From Chryseobacterium sp. (GTDB lineage Bacteria > Bacteroidota > Bacteroidia > Flavobacteriales > Weeksellaceae), in contig NZ_JAFAJM010000019.1 in assembly GCF_019236175.1 (NCBI RefSeq), positions 124,001 through 188,000 of the forward strand: 64,000 nucleotides of DNA, in the 5' to 3' direction. Below the pieces are notes generated by a model that worked only from the letters and a program-made list of their open reading frames with translations, ran no database searches and had not been told where the DNA came from. The translations under genes were made by a program, and so were the position numbers. Positions 51,395 to 61,434 of the stretch are shown here, one piece after another; positions within the stretch are counted from its first letter, which is position 1; each line of letters starts with the position of its first letter.

Positions 51395-53721
51395 TGAGTA
51401 ATCCATTCCATATCTATTGTAAATACCTGTTGGTTTCCGGACTGGCAGCTACTGTGGTTTCCTGCAGCAATACGAGGTTTCTGAAAGAAGGGCAAATGCT
51501 TTACACAGGTGCCGAGGTGAAAATCGTAAACGACACGATTTCTAAAAAAGAAAAGAAAGATCTCCAATCTGCTCTGGAAGCCAATCTTACTCCCAAACCT
51601 AATTCTACATTTCTGGGGATGCGCCCCAAGCTGTATTTCTACAATATTGCCAAAGAACCTAAAAAAGACAAAGGTTTTAATTACTGGCTGAAATATAAAA
51701 TGGGTGAAAAACCTGTATTATTAGGAGATGTAGATCGTGAATTCAACAAAGACATTATAGAAAACTATTCTGAAAACAAAGGATATTTCAATGCACGAGC
51801 CACCTATGATACTGTTTCCAAAAACAAAAAAGCAAAAGTAATTTATACGGTAAGGCCCGGCGCCCGATATCTTATTGAAGGCGTCAAATTTCAGAAAGAT
51901 TCCAGCCTTGTTAATCAGGAAATTCAAAACATAACCGGAAAAACGCTGTTGAAAAACGGTAAGCCTTTTGATCTGGATGTCATCAAATCTGAAAGGGAAA
52001 GAATTGATAACGGATTAAAAGAAAGAGGATTTTATTATTTCCATCCTGATAATATTATCGTACAGGCTGACAGTACAGTCAGTAAAAACCATAAGGTTGA
52101 GCTGAATGTAAAACTTAAGGAAAATACACCGGATCTGGCCACACAACAATTCAGTATTGATAAAGTTGTTGTATTTCCCAATTATAATATCCAGGATGTA
52201 AAAGACGGGAAATACCGTATCCCTATGGATAAAGATTCTCTTTCCAAGTATGCTTTTGATGATATTTACGTGATTGATCCACAGCATAAATTCAAACCGA
52301 AGATTTTTGACAGGGCATTATATTTTAAAAAAGGGGACCTTTATAACCGTTCCAACCACAACCTTACCCTGAACCGGCTGATCAGTCTCGGGGTATTTAA
52401 ATTTGTAAAAAACGAATTTATCACCTCAGATTCTTTACAGCATAAATTTGATGCTTATTATTTACTGACTCCACGGCAAATTCAGTCTTTACGTCTGGAA
52501 GCATTAGGCAGAACAAATTCCGCCAATTACGCAGGAAGCGAGCTGAATCTGAACTGGACTCACAGAAATTTTTTCAAAGGTGCCGAACAGTTTAAGGCCG
52601 CAATTTATGGTGCTTTTGATTTTCAGATGGGGGGTGCTCAGGATGCCAATAATATCTTCCGTGCCGGAACCAATGTTCAGCTCTCAATTCCCAGAATTGT
52701 AGCTCCATTCCGTTTTCAGTCTTCCAGTGCTTTTGTACCCCGAACCAATATCACATTAGGTTATGAATTTCAAAACAGAACAAAATATTATACCCTTAAT
52801 AATTTTACGGCCTCATTTGGCTATGTATGGAAAGAAAATGCAAGAAAAGAACATGATCTGAAAGTAATCGATATTACGCTCGTTTCTCCGCAGAAAGTAA
52901 CGGATGAATACAAAGCAATATCGGCTAATAACCCTGCAATGCAGCGTATTGTAGAAAATCAGCTTATTTTCGGCCCTACGTATTCTTATACCTATACCAA
53001 TACAATGCTTCCCCGGACCAATACTTTTTATTATAAAGGAACATTGGATCTTGCAGGAAATATTACCGGGCTGGTTACAGGTGCCAATGCTGAAAAAGGT
53101 AAACAAAAAGAGATCTTCGGGATTCCTTTCAGCCAATATGCCAAGATCGAAAATGATGTCAGGTTTTATCATAAATTTACAGAAAAATCTTCTTTAGCTA
53201 CCCGACTCATCGCCGGAATTGCTTATCCATACGGAAATTCAGAATATATTCCTTTCGCTAAACAATTTTTCTCAGGAGGGAGTAACAGTATCAGAGCTTT
53301 CCGTGCAAGAACGCTAGGTCCCGGAAGTTTTGATCCGAGAACGATCCAGCAGGGAGCCTATTTTGATCAGTCCGGAGATATAAAACTGGAAATGAATGCG
53401 GAATACCGGGCCAATCTTTATAAATTTTTAAATGCTGCCGTCTTTGTAGATGCCGGAAATATCTGGCTGATCAACAACGACCCTAACAGACCCGGAGGGA
53501 AATTCTCAAAAGACTTTTTAAATGAAATTGCTGTAGGTGCCGGAGTTGGTCTGAGACTTGATTTCTCTATCCTGATTTTAAGGCTGGATTTAGCCATGCC
53601 TTTGAGAGTACCTTATTACGAAAAGGGAAGCAGATGGGCTTTCGATAGAATAAATTTCGGAGACCCAAGCTGGAGAAAAGACAACCTTGTTTTAAATATT
53701 GCCATCGGATACCCGTTTTAA
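51394..53721 (+). CDS. TamL, BamA/TamA-family outer-membrane lipoprotein
   Basis: Outer-membrane Omp85 barrel that pairs with TamB. The 775-residue protein has a lipoprotein signal with lipobox VVSC (Cys24), POTRA domains between about 40 and 380 (ARYLIEGVKFQKDSSLVNQE and similar), and a 16-strand barrel with the Omp85 signature QFFSGGSNSIRAFRARTLGPG (VRGF/Y-type motif, here IRAF) near 628-648. Bacteroidota use this lipidated TamA relative, named TamL. The ATG overlaps the tamB stop (TAATG, shared A at 51394), so translation is coupled and the stoichiometry may be fixed. Confidence 0.94.
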   Translation: MSNPFHIYCKYLLVSGLAATVVSCSNTRFLKEGQMLYTGAEVKIVNDTISKKEKKDLQSALEANLTPKPNSTFLGMRPKLYFYNIAKEPKKDKGFNYWLKYKMGEKPVLLGDVDREFNKDIIENYSENKGYFNARATYDTVSKNKKAKVIYTVRPGARYLIEGVKFQKDSSLVNQEIQNITGKTLLKNGKPFDLDVIKSERERIDNGLKERGFYYFHPDNIIVQADSTVSKNHKVELNVKLKENTPDLATQQFSIDKVVVFPNYNIQDVKDGKYRIPMDKDSLSKYAFDDIYVIDPQHKFKPKIFDRALYFKKGDLYNRSNHNLTLNRLISLGVFKFVKNEFITSDSLQHKFDAYYLLTPRQIQSLRLEALGRTNSANYAGSELNLNWTHRNFFKGAEQFKAAIYGAFDFQMGGAQDANNIFRAGTNVQLSIPRIVAPFRFQSSSAFVPRTNITLGYEFQNRTKYYTLNNFTASFGYVWKENARKEHDLKVIDITLVSPQKVTDEYKAISANNPAMQRIVENQLIFGPTYSYTYTNTMLPRTNTFYYKGTLDLAGNITGLVTGANAEKGKQKEIFGIPFSQYAKIENDVRFYHKFTEKSSLATRLIAGIAYPYGNSEYIPFAKQFFSGGSNSIRAFRARTLGPGSFDPRTIQQGAYFDQSGDIKLEMNAEYRANLYKFLNAAVFVDAGNIWLINNDPNRPGGKFSKDFLNEIAVGAGVGLRLDFSILILRLDLAMPLRVPYYEKGSRWAFDRINFGDPSWRKDNLVLNIAIGYPF

Positions 53722-53722
53722 G

Positions 53723-54661
53723 ATGATTAAAAATATTAAATTTTTCTGGGATGTTCTAAAAGATACATTTACGGAATGGAACAATTCTTCCGCATCTAAA
53801 GATTCGGCAAGTCTCGCCTATTACGCTATTTTTTCTATTCCGGGATTATTAATTATTATTATCTGGATATTGGGAAATTTCTTCGGTGAAGAAGCGATTC
53901 GTGGGCAAATAAGCATTCAGATCAGCGGAATTATGGGACCTGATGTCGCCAAAAGCATTGAAGGCATGCTTGCAGGTGCTCTTATTGATAAAAAAAATAT
54001 TTTTATGAAAGCAATAGGGGTAGGATCACTTGTTTTTGGTTCTACCACTTTATTTTTTCAGCTTCAGCACTCATTAAATACGCTTTGGGATGTGGAAGCT
54101 GCCCCCAAAAAAGCATTGCTTAAATTTTTACTGGACAGAGCCAATTCATTAGGCATGATTATTATTCTTGGTTTTCTAATGATGATCACTATGATTCTGT
54201 CTTCACTGATCAGTCTTTTCAGTAAAATCATTACCCAATATTTTGGTTTTGAAACCTACCTCGTCGCTGAGCTGGTGAATTTTGCCATAGGCTTCGGGCT
54301 TGTGATGCTGCTGTTTGCGCTTATGTTTAAAGTACTTCCGGATGTATTGATCAGCTGGAAACCTGTCTGGAAAGGAGCTTTCCTGACTGCAATATTATTT
54401 ACCTTAGGAAAATTTCTGTTAAGTCTTTATTTCAATCAGGTAAAACCAGCCTCTGCTTTCGGAGCTGCCGGAACAGTCATTCTGATTATGATGTGGATCA
54501 ATTATTCCTGTATGCTGATTTTTTTCGGAGCCAAATTTACCAAAGTATATACCTACAAAAAAGGGTATAAAGTCACTCTTTCCAAACATGCACGATGGAC
54601 AGCGGCCAAACTGTATGCAGATAGTTTACAACAAATGGAAGCTAAAAAAGAAGAAGTGTAG
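53723..54661 (+). CDS. YihY/BrkB-family inner-membrane protein
   Basis: A 312-residue polytopic membrane protein with six helices: SLAYYAIFSIPGLLIIIIWILGNFF near the start, GVGSLVFGSTTLFFQLQHSLNTLWDV, LGMIIILGFLMMITMILSSLI, FAIGFGLVMLLFALMFKVLPDV, and GAAGTVILIMMWINYSCMLIFFGAKFTKVY at the end, all family-typical. It was once annotated as ribonuclease BN by mistake; recent work links such proteins to lipid or envelope transport together with AsmA/TamB-like proteins. Being third in the tamB-tamL unit, one base after the tamL stop, supports an envelope role. The frame opens 8 codons earlier at a TTG inside tamL; the ATG at 53723 was chosen. Confidence 0.93.
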   Translation: MIKNIKFFWDVLKDTFTEWNNSSASKDSASLAYYAIFSIPGLLIIIIWILGNFFGEEAIRGQISIQISGIMGPDVAKSIEGMLAGALIDKKNIFMKAIGVGSLVFGSTTLFFQLQHSLNTLWDVEAAPKKALLKFLLDRANSLGMIIILGFLMMITMILSSLISLFSKIITQYFGFETYLVAELVNFAIGFGLVMLLFALMFKVLPDVLISWKPVWKGAFLTAILFTLGKFLLSLYFNQVKPASAFGAAGTVILIMMWINYSCMLIFFGAKFTKVYTYKKGYKVTLSKHARWTAAKLYADSLQQMEAKKEEV

Positions 54662-54762
54662 TACTGCAGAGAGATGGTAAGTTTTGGCCAATATTGATAT
54701 AGATATCCCCTATTGATATTTATCCTTCATTATCTTGATGCTTACCCCTTTCTCCTAATAAA

Positions 54763-54793
54763 AAAAACCTCCTGAAAAATCAGGAGGTTTTTT
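54763..54793. terminator. bidirectional terminator yihY / argS
   Basis: AAAACCTCCTGA and TCAGGAGGTTTT pair around an A-rich loop, with T-runs on both strands, between convergent genes. Confidence 0.92.
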
Positions 54794-54798
54794 TTATT

Positions 54799-56559
54799 TT
54801 ACATTCTGTTTACTGTTCCTATTCCCAGCAGTTCTAAAGACTTTTTAATGGTCTTCGCGGTAAGATCTGAAACATTCAGACGGAATTGCTTTACATTTTC
54901 ATCATCCTGGTTCAGGATTGGATTATTCTGATAGAAAGAATTGTATGCCTTCACAAGGTCGTACACATAATTGGCTACTAGAGCCGGGCTTAATGTTTCT
55001 GCCGCTTTTGCCACTACTGTTTTAAAGTTGGCCAGCTGCATCGTTAATTCCTTCTCCGACTGATTCAAAATGACATCAGCCGTATCTTTTTGCACATCGT
55101 CTGCCTTAGATAACAAGGACTGGATACGAGCATAGGTATACTGAATAAACGGCCCTGTATTTCCATTAAAATCAATACTTTCTGCCGGATTGAAAAGCAT
55201 TTTCTTCTTAGGATCAACCTTTAACATGAAATATTTCAATGCTCCTAAGCCTACTGTTTCGTAAGAAGCTTCTTTATCTTCTTCTGAAAGGTTCTCCAGT
55301 TTTCCAAGTTCCTGAGCTTTAGATTTTGCTGTTTCATACATTTCCTGCATCAGATCATCAGCATCAACAACCGTTCCTTCACGCGATTTCATTTTACCTT
55401 CAGGTAGTTCTACCATTCCGTAAGAAAGGTGATACAACTGATCTGCCCATTCATATCCTAATTTTTTCAAAATCTTGAATAAAACCTGGAAGTGGTAATC
55501 CTGTTCATTTCCTACGGTATAAATCAGTTTCTGAATATCATTCTGCTTGAAACGCTCTACAGCAGTTCCCAGATCCTGTGTCATATAAACGGAAGTACCA
55601 TCTGAACGTAACAATAATTTCTGATCAAGTCCCTCATCAGTAAGATCACACCAGACAGAACCATCCTCTTTCTTGTATAAAACGCCTTTATCCAACCCTT
55701 CCTGAATAAGGTCTTTTCCTAAAATATAGGTATTGCTTTCATATTGAACCTGATCGAAATTTACGCCCAGTCTCTTGTACGTTTCATTGAACCCTTTGTA
55801 GACCCAAGAGTTCATTTCAGCCCAGAGATTTCTTACCGTTTCATCTCCATTCTCCCAGTCAACAAGCATTTTTTGAGCTTCCTTCATCATCGGAGCTTCT
55901 TTTTTTGCCTGCTCTTCTCCTATTCCCTGTTCTGTAAGCTCAGCAATTTCTTTTTTATAATTCTTGTCGAATTCCACATAGTAGTTTCCTACAAACTTAT
56001 CCCCTTTTGTATGGGTAGCTTCAGGCGTTTCTCCGTTTCCGAATTTCTCCCATGCTAACATCGATTTACAGATATGAATTCCTCTGTCATTAATAATCTG
56101 GGTTTTGATGACATCATATCCCGCTTCTTTTAAAATCTGTGCCACAGAAAATCCCAACAGGTTATTTCTGATATGCCCCAAATGCAAAGGTTTATTAGTA
56201 TTGGGAGAAGAATATTCTACCATTACCGTAGCATTTTTCTTTTCTATGCTTGAAAACCCACTGCTTACCGATCTGAAGTTATCCATAAACAATTGGTTTT
56301 TCACTTTAACATTAAGGAAACCTTTTACTACATTAAAGCTCTCAAATAAATCCGTCTGCTCGGTTAAGGCTTCTCCCAGCTCTACCCCAATACTTTCCGG
56401 ATTTTTCTTTAATTGTTTTACCAACGGGAAGGTAACAATGGTAAAGTCCCCCTCAAATTCCGTTTTATTTTCCTGAACTTCCAGCTTTATGTCTTTTAAT
56501 TGAAATACATTTAAAATAACTTCTGAAAGTTTCTCTTCTATAATATATTTAATATTCAT
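54799..56559 (-). CDS. argS: arginine-tRNA ligase
   Basis: Charges tRNA-Arg. The 586-residue class I synthetase has the N-terminal tRNA-recognition domain, the HIGH motif as HLGHIRN (126-132) after SSPNTNKP, and the KMSKS-equivalent segment GKMKSREGTVVDADD, in which the canonical Lys is displaced as often seen in ArgRS. The C-terminal anticodon-binding DALR-like domain ends in ELLGIGTVNRM. The frame opens 11 codons earlier at an ATG followed by a Lys/Arg-rich stretch (KRKRK); MNIKYIIEEKLSE at 56559 is the family start and was chosen. A stem-loop and a -7 element lie upstream. Confidence 0.97.
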   Translation of the reverse strand: MNIKYIIEEKLSEVILNVFQLKDIKLEVQENKTEFEGDFTIVTFPLVKQLKKNPESIGVELGEALTEQTDLFESFNVVKGFLNVKVKNQLFMDNFRSVSSGFSSIEKKNATVMVEYSSPNTNKPLHLGHIRNNLLGFSVAQILKEAGYDVIKTQIINDRGIHICKSMLAWEKFGNGETPEATHTKGDKFVGNYYVEFDKNYKKEIAELTEQGIGEEQAKKEAPMMKEAQKMLVDWENGDETVRNLWAEMNSWVYKGFNETYKRLGVNFDQVQYESNTYILGKDLIQEGLDKGVLYKKEDGSVWCDLTDEGLDQKLLLRSDGTSVYMTQDLGTAVERFKQNDIQKLIYTVGNEQDYHFQVLFKILKKLGYEWADQLYHLSYGMVELPEGKMKSREGTVVDADDLMQEMYETAKSKAQELGKLENLSEEDKEASYETVGLGALKYFMLKVDPKKKMLFNPAESIDFNGNTGPFIQYTYARIQSLLSKADDVQKDTADVILNQSEKELTMQLANFKTVVAKAAETLSPALVANYVYDLVKAYNSFYQNNPILNQDDENVKQFRLNVSDLTAKTIKKSLELLGIGTVNRM

Positions 56560-56591
56560 GTTCTTACGTTTACGTTTCATGACGGATCCCA

Positions 56592-56639
56592 ATCCCCGAA
56601 CACCGGGGATCTTCCCTCCTGTTTTGGACTACAAATATA
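56592..56639 (-). promoter_or_regulatory. argS leader: -7 element and hairpin
   Basis: TATATTTG on the minus strand (56639-56632) is a perfect -7 element; the triplet at the -33 position is TCG instead of TTG. Between it and the start codon ATCCCCG and CGGGGAT (56592-56598 / 56604-56610) form a 7-bp stem with a five-base loop in the leader; no T-run follows, so it is not a terminator. Confidence 0.4.
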
Positions 56640-56645
56640 CGGAAA

Positions 56646-56668
56646 TAAAAAAACCGCCCGAAGGCGGT
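56646..56668 (-). terminator. terminator of the first SusC/SusD cassette
   Basis: On the minus strand ACCGCC-TTCG-GGCGGT followed by seven T; the UUCG tetraloop makes it very stable. The same terminator recurs at 61758-61780. Confidence 0.92.
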
Positions 56669-56695
56669 ATGATATGAATGTGATTAAAAATGGGT

Positions 56696-58369
56696 TTAGT
56701 TTTGATTCCAGAAAGGAGTAAATTTATTTTTAGTAAATATATCTGCACTACTGAGCGCAGGTACGTTAGCAGAATTACTAGCATATTCTGAGTTAGGATA
56801 AAATAATCTGAGAGGTCTATTTGACTGTGTACTTGTTACAGCCATGGGAGTTACAGGGTACCCTGTTCTATTGTATTCAATAAACATCTCTGTAGGATTT
56901 ATATTGGTTAAAGCCAGCCACTTCTGAGTCATAATTGCTTCTATCTTTTGGCCGGTCGAACCTACACCTAATCCCAATCCTGGTCTTGTTGCTATGATAG
57001 CTTTATATACAGCTACATCTGCCGTAGCTGCTCCAAGCCACCTGCAAGATGCATCAATTGCTTTATTAAAATGGTCTTCAGCATTGGTAAACAGAGAAGG
57101 ATATCTGATAGCAGCTTCAGCCTGCAAAAGTTCACTCTCTGCTACTGACATAACAACTCCTCCTCTGGCATTTCCCGCTGCAATAAGTTCACTAATAGTA
57201 GCCACTGTTTTATCACCTATAAAATTACCCAACGCAAGTCTAGATAGATTTTTATTATCTAAAAGAGCACCAGGCTGTCCTGTATCAGCTCCCTGTCTGA
57301 TACCTTTCACCTGTGGAATACCATTATATGTAACAGAAGAAAACATTCTGAATCTTCTGGGATCAACGATATTATTAAATTTGGAATAATATGTTTCAGA
57401 TGAATTCATAAGATTACCATTTAAACAATTTGCAATATGTTCAGAAGCACACAGGTATTTATATGCCGAAACATCAGAGCCTGAAGAATTAACTCTATAC
57501 GAAGTCAGGAAAGGGTTCATTTTATCATTATTTCCGGAAGAATATCCTGGGTTGTTAAGAACATTTTCATCCGCACCACCACTTCCGTTGTATTTAATAA
57601 AAGCGGATCCAGAAAGATCCGCCAGTTTCAGATCTCTGTAAGCAGCCATGTTACCGCTAACATTAGACATTCTTAATAGCATTCTCAACTTGATGGTATT
57701 TGAAAATGTTTTCCATTTATTCATATCTCCTTTAAATACAGGATCTGTAGCCGCTATTACAGCATTAGAATTTTTAGTATCTATTAAAGTATTAGCAGCT
57801 TCTAACTCTGCAATCAATGCTTTATAAATATCCTGATCATCATCGTATTCAGGGGTTGTGTTTCCGGACCGTAAAAATGCTTCTTGATAAGGAGCATCTC
57901 CATACAGATCAACAATATACTGCATATAAAATGCTTTTATAATTTTAGCAATTGCTACATAATTATCCTGAGAATGATCAGTATTAGGATAATCCTCTAC
58001 TAACTTAAGATTCGCAGTATATAAATAAATTCTGTTCCAAATTCCTGAATAAAAACTACTGTTTACAGAGCTCAAAGCATACTCTCCTCCATATATTCCT
58101 CCATAATTATAAACATCTGTAGCCCAGCTATTCATCATTACATTTCCAAAAGTCATCATTGAATATATACGTCCTCCTCCTTCCTCACTTCCCTGGGTTC
58201 TGAACAATTCGTTGATGGCACCTGGAAGCACCTGAGCAGGGGTTATATTTTCAATATGTCCTGCATTAGGACTCTCATTAATATCCAAATAGTCATTACA
58301 CGAAATAATATTTAAACTTAATACTACAACAGCTGACGCCAATATTAATCTTTTTTTATTTTTTTCCAT
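56696..58369 (-). CDS. SusD/RagB-family outer-membrane lipoprotein
   Basis: Surface lipoprotein that captures a glycan or peptide and closes the SusC barrel like a lid. The 557-residue protein has a lipoprotein signal (IISC, Cys24), then NDYLDINESPN, the SusD-like_2 start. TPR-like helical segments follow (IAKIIKAFYMQYIVDLYGDAPYQEAF; YKALIAELEAANTLIDT; KWKTFSNTIKLRMLLRMSNV), and the end is KFTPFWNQN. It lies 11 bases downstream of its SusC partner. No glycoside hydrolase or peptidase is linked, so the substrate class is open. Confidence 0.95.
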   Translation of the reverse strand: MEKNKKRLILASAVVVLSLNIISCNDYLDINESPNAGHIENITPAQVLPGAINELFRTQGSEEGGGRIYSMMTFGNVMMNSWATDVYNYGGIYGGEYALSSVNSSFYSGIWNRIYLYTANLKLVEDYPNTDHSQDNYVAIAKIIKAFYMQYIVDLYGDAPYQEAFLRSGNTTPEYDDDQDIYKALIAELEAANTLIDTKNSNAVIAATDPVFKGDMNKWKTFSNTIKLRMLLRMSNVSGNMAAYRDLKLADLSGSAFIKYNGSGGADENVLNNPGYSSGNNDKMNPFLTSYRVNSSGSDVSAYKYLCASEHIANCLNGNLMNSSETYYSKFNNIVDPRRFRMFSSVTYNGIPQVKGIRQGADTGQPGALLDNKNLSRLALGNFIGDKTVATISELIAAGNARGGVVMSVAESELLQAEAAIRYPSLFTNAEDHFNKAIDASCRWLGAATADVAVYKAIIATRPGLGLGVGSTGQKIEAIMTQKWLALTNINPTEMFIEYNRTGYPVTPMAVTSTQSNRPLRLFYPNSEYASNSANVPALSSADIFTKNKFTPFWNQN

Positions 58370-58380
58370 TTTTCTGATAA

Positions 58381-61300
58381 TTAAAAGGTTGCACTCATGC
58401 TGATCCCAAAAGTTCTGATAGAAGGATATTGTCCTGTAAATGCTATTCCGTTAGCATTGATATTTCCGGATGTAAGAGCCTGCCCCGGACGTTGATTTAT
58501 ATCTCCACTGTTACTTGATGTTTCAGGGTCTGCAAAATTCCTGTTGCTTTTTGCATACCATGCAAAAGGGTTTCTGGCATATACGCCAAAGGTTAGTCCA
58601 TTGATAAAAGTAGATTCTAAAACAGATTTTGGGAGGGTATAGCTTAAAGCAATTTCCCGTATTTTAAATGCTGTTCCGTCGATAACGAATTCCTCACCTA
58701 CTGCATTGAAGTTACCATTAACATTAAAATAAGCTCTTGCCGAAGAATAATTTGCCCCTAAAGCAGGCGTATTATTTTTAACATAATTAGGATTTGTCGC
58801 TGTCCCTACATTCTGGACTGAGTTGGGAACCACATAGCCTTTGCTTCTGTCAAAGTCAGCAGATTGCTCTAACGCACCTGTAAATGCCAATATCCTTTTT
58901 ATCATAGACACAAAGCTATTCCCTGTTCTGTAATCTGCTGTACCCGAAAGCCTGAATCCTTTGTAACGGATAGAGGTACTGAACCCCACAATATAATCAG
59001 GAGTGACTTTACCCAATATTTCAAATCCTGAAGTTGCCAAAGGCATTCCATTCGCTCCAACTATAATTCTTCCCTGATCATCTCTCTGATACTTAGTCCC
59101 CTTAATCAATGGATATTGTTCTCCCTTTTTAATATAGATTCCTACATTAGGATTGGTATATGACAACAAAGGAATTTCATCAACCCCGTTTTTAAGATCA
59201 GTGACTTCTGAAGTATATGTACTGTATGATCCCCTGATATTCCATTCAAAATCTTTTGTCCGGATTGGCGTAAGTCCTAGGTCTAATTCAAATCCTTTAT
59301 TAGTAGCATTCCCCAGGTTATCTCTCAAAAATGAAATCCCAGAAGGACTTGAAGTAGAATAGTCCGTAATCAAATCTGTGACACCTGATTTGAAGACAGC
59401 TGCTTCAAAAGTAATTCTGTCTTTAAAAAAGCCTAATTGCAATGAAGCTTCTTTAGTACTGGTGAATTCAGGTTTAATATCGGGGTTGGTAGGGTTTCTA
59501 TTAATTAAATAAGAAGAATAAGTCATCGGAAATCCAGAAGGAATTAAGCCGGTTACTTCGTCTGTTGCATAAGGACCGATAGCAGCCGTACTTCCTACTT
59601 TTGTATAAGAAGCCGTGATCTTGGCGTAATTTAAAATACTATTCTTCAGAAAATCAAAAACTTTTGTAGGTACAAAAGAAAGCCCTACTGAATAATACGG
59701 ATAAGCCTTAATTTTCAAATCATTTGTATATGTAGGACGTGTTGCTACCACAGAACTCTTCTCAACCCGAAATGTTGAATTTAAAAATAAATAATCCTTA
59801 AATGCTAAATCAAGGTTAGCAAATCCCGCGATACTTCTTTTACGTGATTGTGTATTTTGAAGCAGGGAGAATGAATCCGGATTCAATACATTATTAATAT
59901 GATAAAATCCTGGAATCTGAAGATTTTTCCCTCCTACAGTTGCTACCGTATAGTAATCATCTCTCATGTTATTTCCTACATTTAATTTCATATTCAAATT
60001 ATCTGTAAGCTTATAATTAAAGTTTAACATTAAATCCCCATAATAATTGAATATCCTGCTCACACTTTTATAGTAATTGGATTCAATATTGGTAAGTCCA
60101 TAGTCCGGCAAAGATGTTCCATCATAATCAGTTCCTGTATTGACAAATTTTTTATCCGAGAACTTCCAGCCGTTATTATAACTCTCCCCTAATCCCGAAA
60201 TACTTAAAATATTCCCTAGATAAGAAACACTGATATGATCATTAAAAGAATATTCGGCACTTAAAATTCCATTAAAAGTCGTACTTTTATTATTGTATCT
60301 GCTATTATCAATAGTCCAGTACGGATTAGTTGCAAAAGGAGTAAAATAATACTCTGCATTCGGTTTTGAAAATGCTCTTAGGTCTATATTTGACGGAGTC
60401 TGAATCAATCGATAATATAAGTTTGAATCTGTCTCATTTGTTTGCTGATCAATCATATTAAAAGTACCATCAACTCTTAGTTTCCCTAATTTTTTTCCGG
60501 CTTTAAACAATATATTATTCCGGTTTAGTCTGTCTTTATCAACAACAAAGTCATTCTGAGTTCTGTTGATTGATAAAAATGCATAGGCATCACTTCCTCC
60601 GATATTCATTGTCAAACCATTTTGATACAAGAAACCTGTTTTAAAAAAATCTTTCAAATGATTCTTTCTGTATGCAAAGTTCCCTTTTACAAAATTTCCA
60701 TTGGCATCAGGAGTACCTTTAATCATTGGTTTACCACCAATGGCCATATCTGAATAGGATGGTCCCCAGGATTCATTTTCATAAGGAACCCAATAAGTAC
60801 CTCCTAATTGAGAAGGTCCCGGATGAAATATTTCTCCTGGATTTCCCTGACCATATTTATCCTGAATGATAGGAAGTTTGTACACAAACGAAGCATCAAT
60901 ATTGGAAGTAAGAGTAAACTGTACTTTTTCAGATTTACTTCCTCTTTTTGTGGTAACAATGATCACTCCATTAGCTCCTCTTTCTCCATAGAGTGCAGAT
61001 CCTTGCTGTCCTTTGTAGACATTGACACTCTCGATAATATCCGGAGGAAGTTGTTGAAAAATCGCTGCACTGGAGGGTGCTCCGTCAATTACGATCAAGG
61101 CTCCATTATCCCCTGTCAAAGACCTTTGTCCTCGCAAATTAATGGTAGCTTGTCCGCTCACCGAACTGTTGGGCACATTAATTTGAAGACCAGACACTTT
61201 ACCTGTTAGTGCCTGAACAGCATTTGGATTGCCTGCCTTAGTAAGCTCTTCAGTTCTTATAATTGCTGTGCTTCCAGTAATAGCATCCTGTTTCTTTTTG

Positions 61301-61434
61301 ATTCCCAGTGCCCCGGTCACCACCACCCCTTCAATTTCTTTAGCTTTTATAGTATCTTTCTTCTGTTGCCCTTTAACAGCTAAAGAGGATGAAGAGAGTG
61401 CAACAATCAAGACACTGGTGTATAATTTCCTCAT
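58381..61434 (-). CDS. SusC/RagA-family TonB-linked outer-membrane protein
   Basis: TonB-dependent barrel for large nutrients, partner of the SusD above. The protein of 1017 residues starts with signal peptide MRKLYTSVLIVALSSSSLAVKG, goes almost directly into a TonB-box-like segment (KEIEGVVVTGALGIKKK), the plug (PNAVQALTGKVSGLQINV ... RGANGVIIVTTKRGS), and the 22-strand barrel, ending YPSIRTFGISMSATF. The carboxypeptidase-like N-terminal domain of many SusC proteins is missing. The frame opens 16 codons earlier; the promoter with -7 at 61465-61458 and the signal peptide both favour the ATG at 61434. Confidence 0.95.
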   Translation of the reverse strand: MRKLYTSVLIVALSSSSLAVKGQQKKDTIKAKEIEGVVVTGALGIKKKQDAITGSTAIIRTEELTKAGNPNAVQALTGKVSGLQINVPNSSVSGQATINLRGQRSLTGDNGALIVIDGAPSSAAIFQQLPPDIIESVNVYKGQQGSALYGERGANGVIIVTTKRGSKSEKVQFTLTSNIDASFVYKLPIIQDKYGQGNPGEIFHPGPSQLGGTYWVPYENESWGPSYSDMAIGGKPMIKGTPDANGNFVKGNFAYRKNHLKDFFKTGFLYQNGLTMNIGGSDAYAFLSINRTQNDFVVDKDRLNRNNILFKAGKKLGKLRVDGTFNMIDQQTNETDSNLYYRLIQTPSNIDLRAFSKPNAEYYFTPFATNPYWTIDNSRYNNKSTTFNGILSAEYSFNDHISVSYLGNILSISGLGESYNNGWKFSDKKFVNTGTDYDGTSLPDYGLTNIESNYYKSVSRIFNYYGDLMLNFNYKLTDNLNMKLNVGNNMRDDYYTVATVGGKNLQIPGFYHINNVLNPDSFSLLQNTQSRKRSIAGFANLDLAFKDYLFLNSTFRVEKSSVVATRPTYTNDLKIKAYPYYSVGLSFVPTKVFDFLKNSILNYAKITASYTKVGSTAAIGPYATDEVTGLIPSGFPMTYSSYLINRNPTNPDIKPEFTSTKEASLQLGFFKDRITFEAAVFKSGVTDLITDYSTSSPSGISFLRDNLGNATNKGFELDLGLTPIRTKDFEWNIRGSYSTYTSEVTDLKNGVDEIPLLSYTNPNVGIYIKKGEQYPLIKGTKYQRDDQGRIIVGANGMPLATSGFEILGKVTPDYIVGFSTSIRYKGFRLSGTADYRTGNSFVSMIKRILAFTGALEQSADFDRSKGYVVPNSVQNVGTATNPNYVKNNTPALGANYSSARAYFNVNGNFNAVGEEFVIDGTAFKIREIALSYTLPKSVLESTFINGLTFGVYARNPFAWYAKSNRNFADPETSSNSGDINQRPGQALTSGNINANGIAFTGQYPSIRTFGISMSATF

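Noticed and set aside
52813..53172. 119-codon minus-strand frame within tamL
   Set aside because: Antisense shadow; composition without any recognisable domain.
56994..57389. 131-codon plus-strand frame within the first SusD gene
   Set aside because: Antisense shadow of a well-supported SusD gene.
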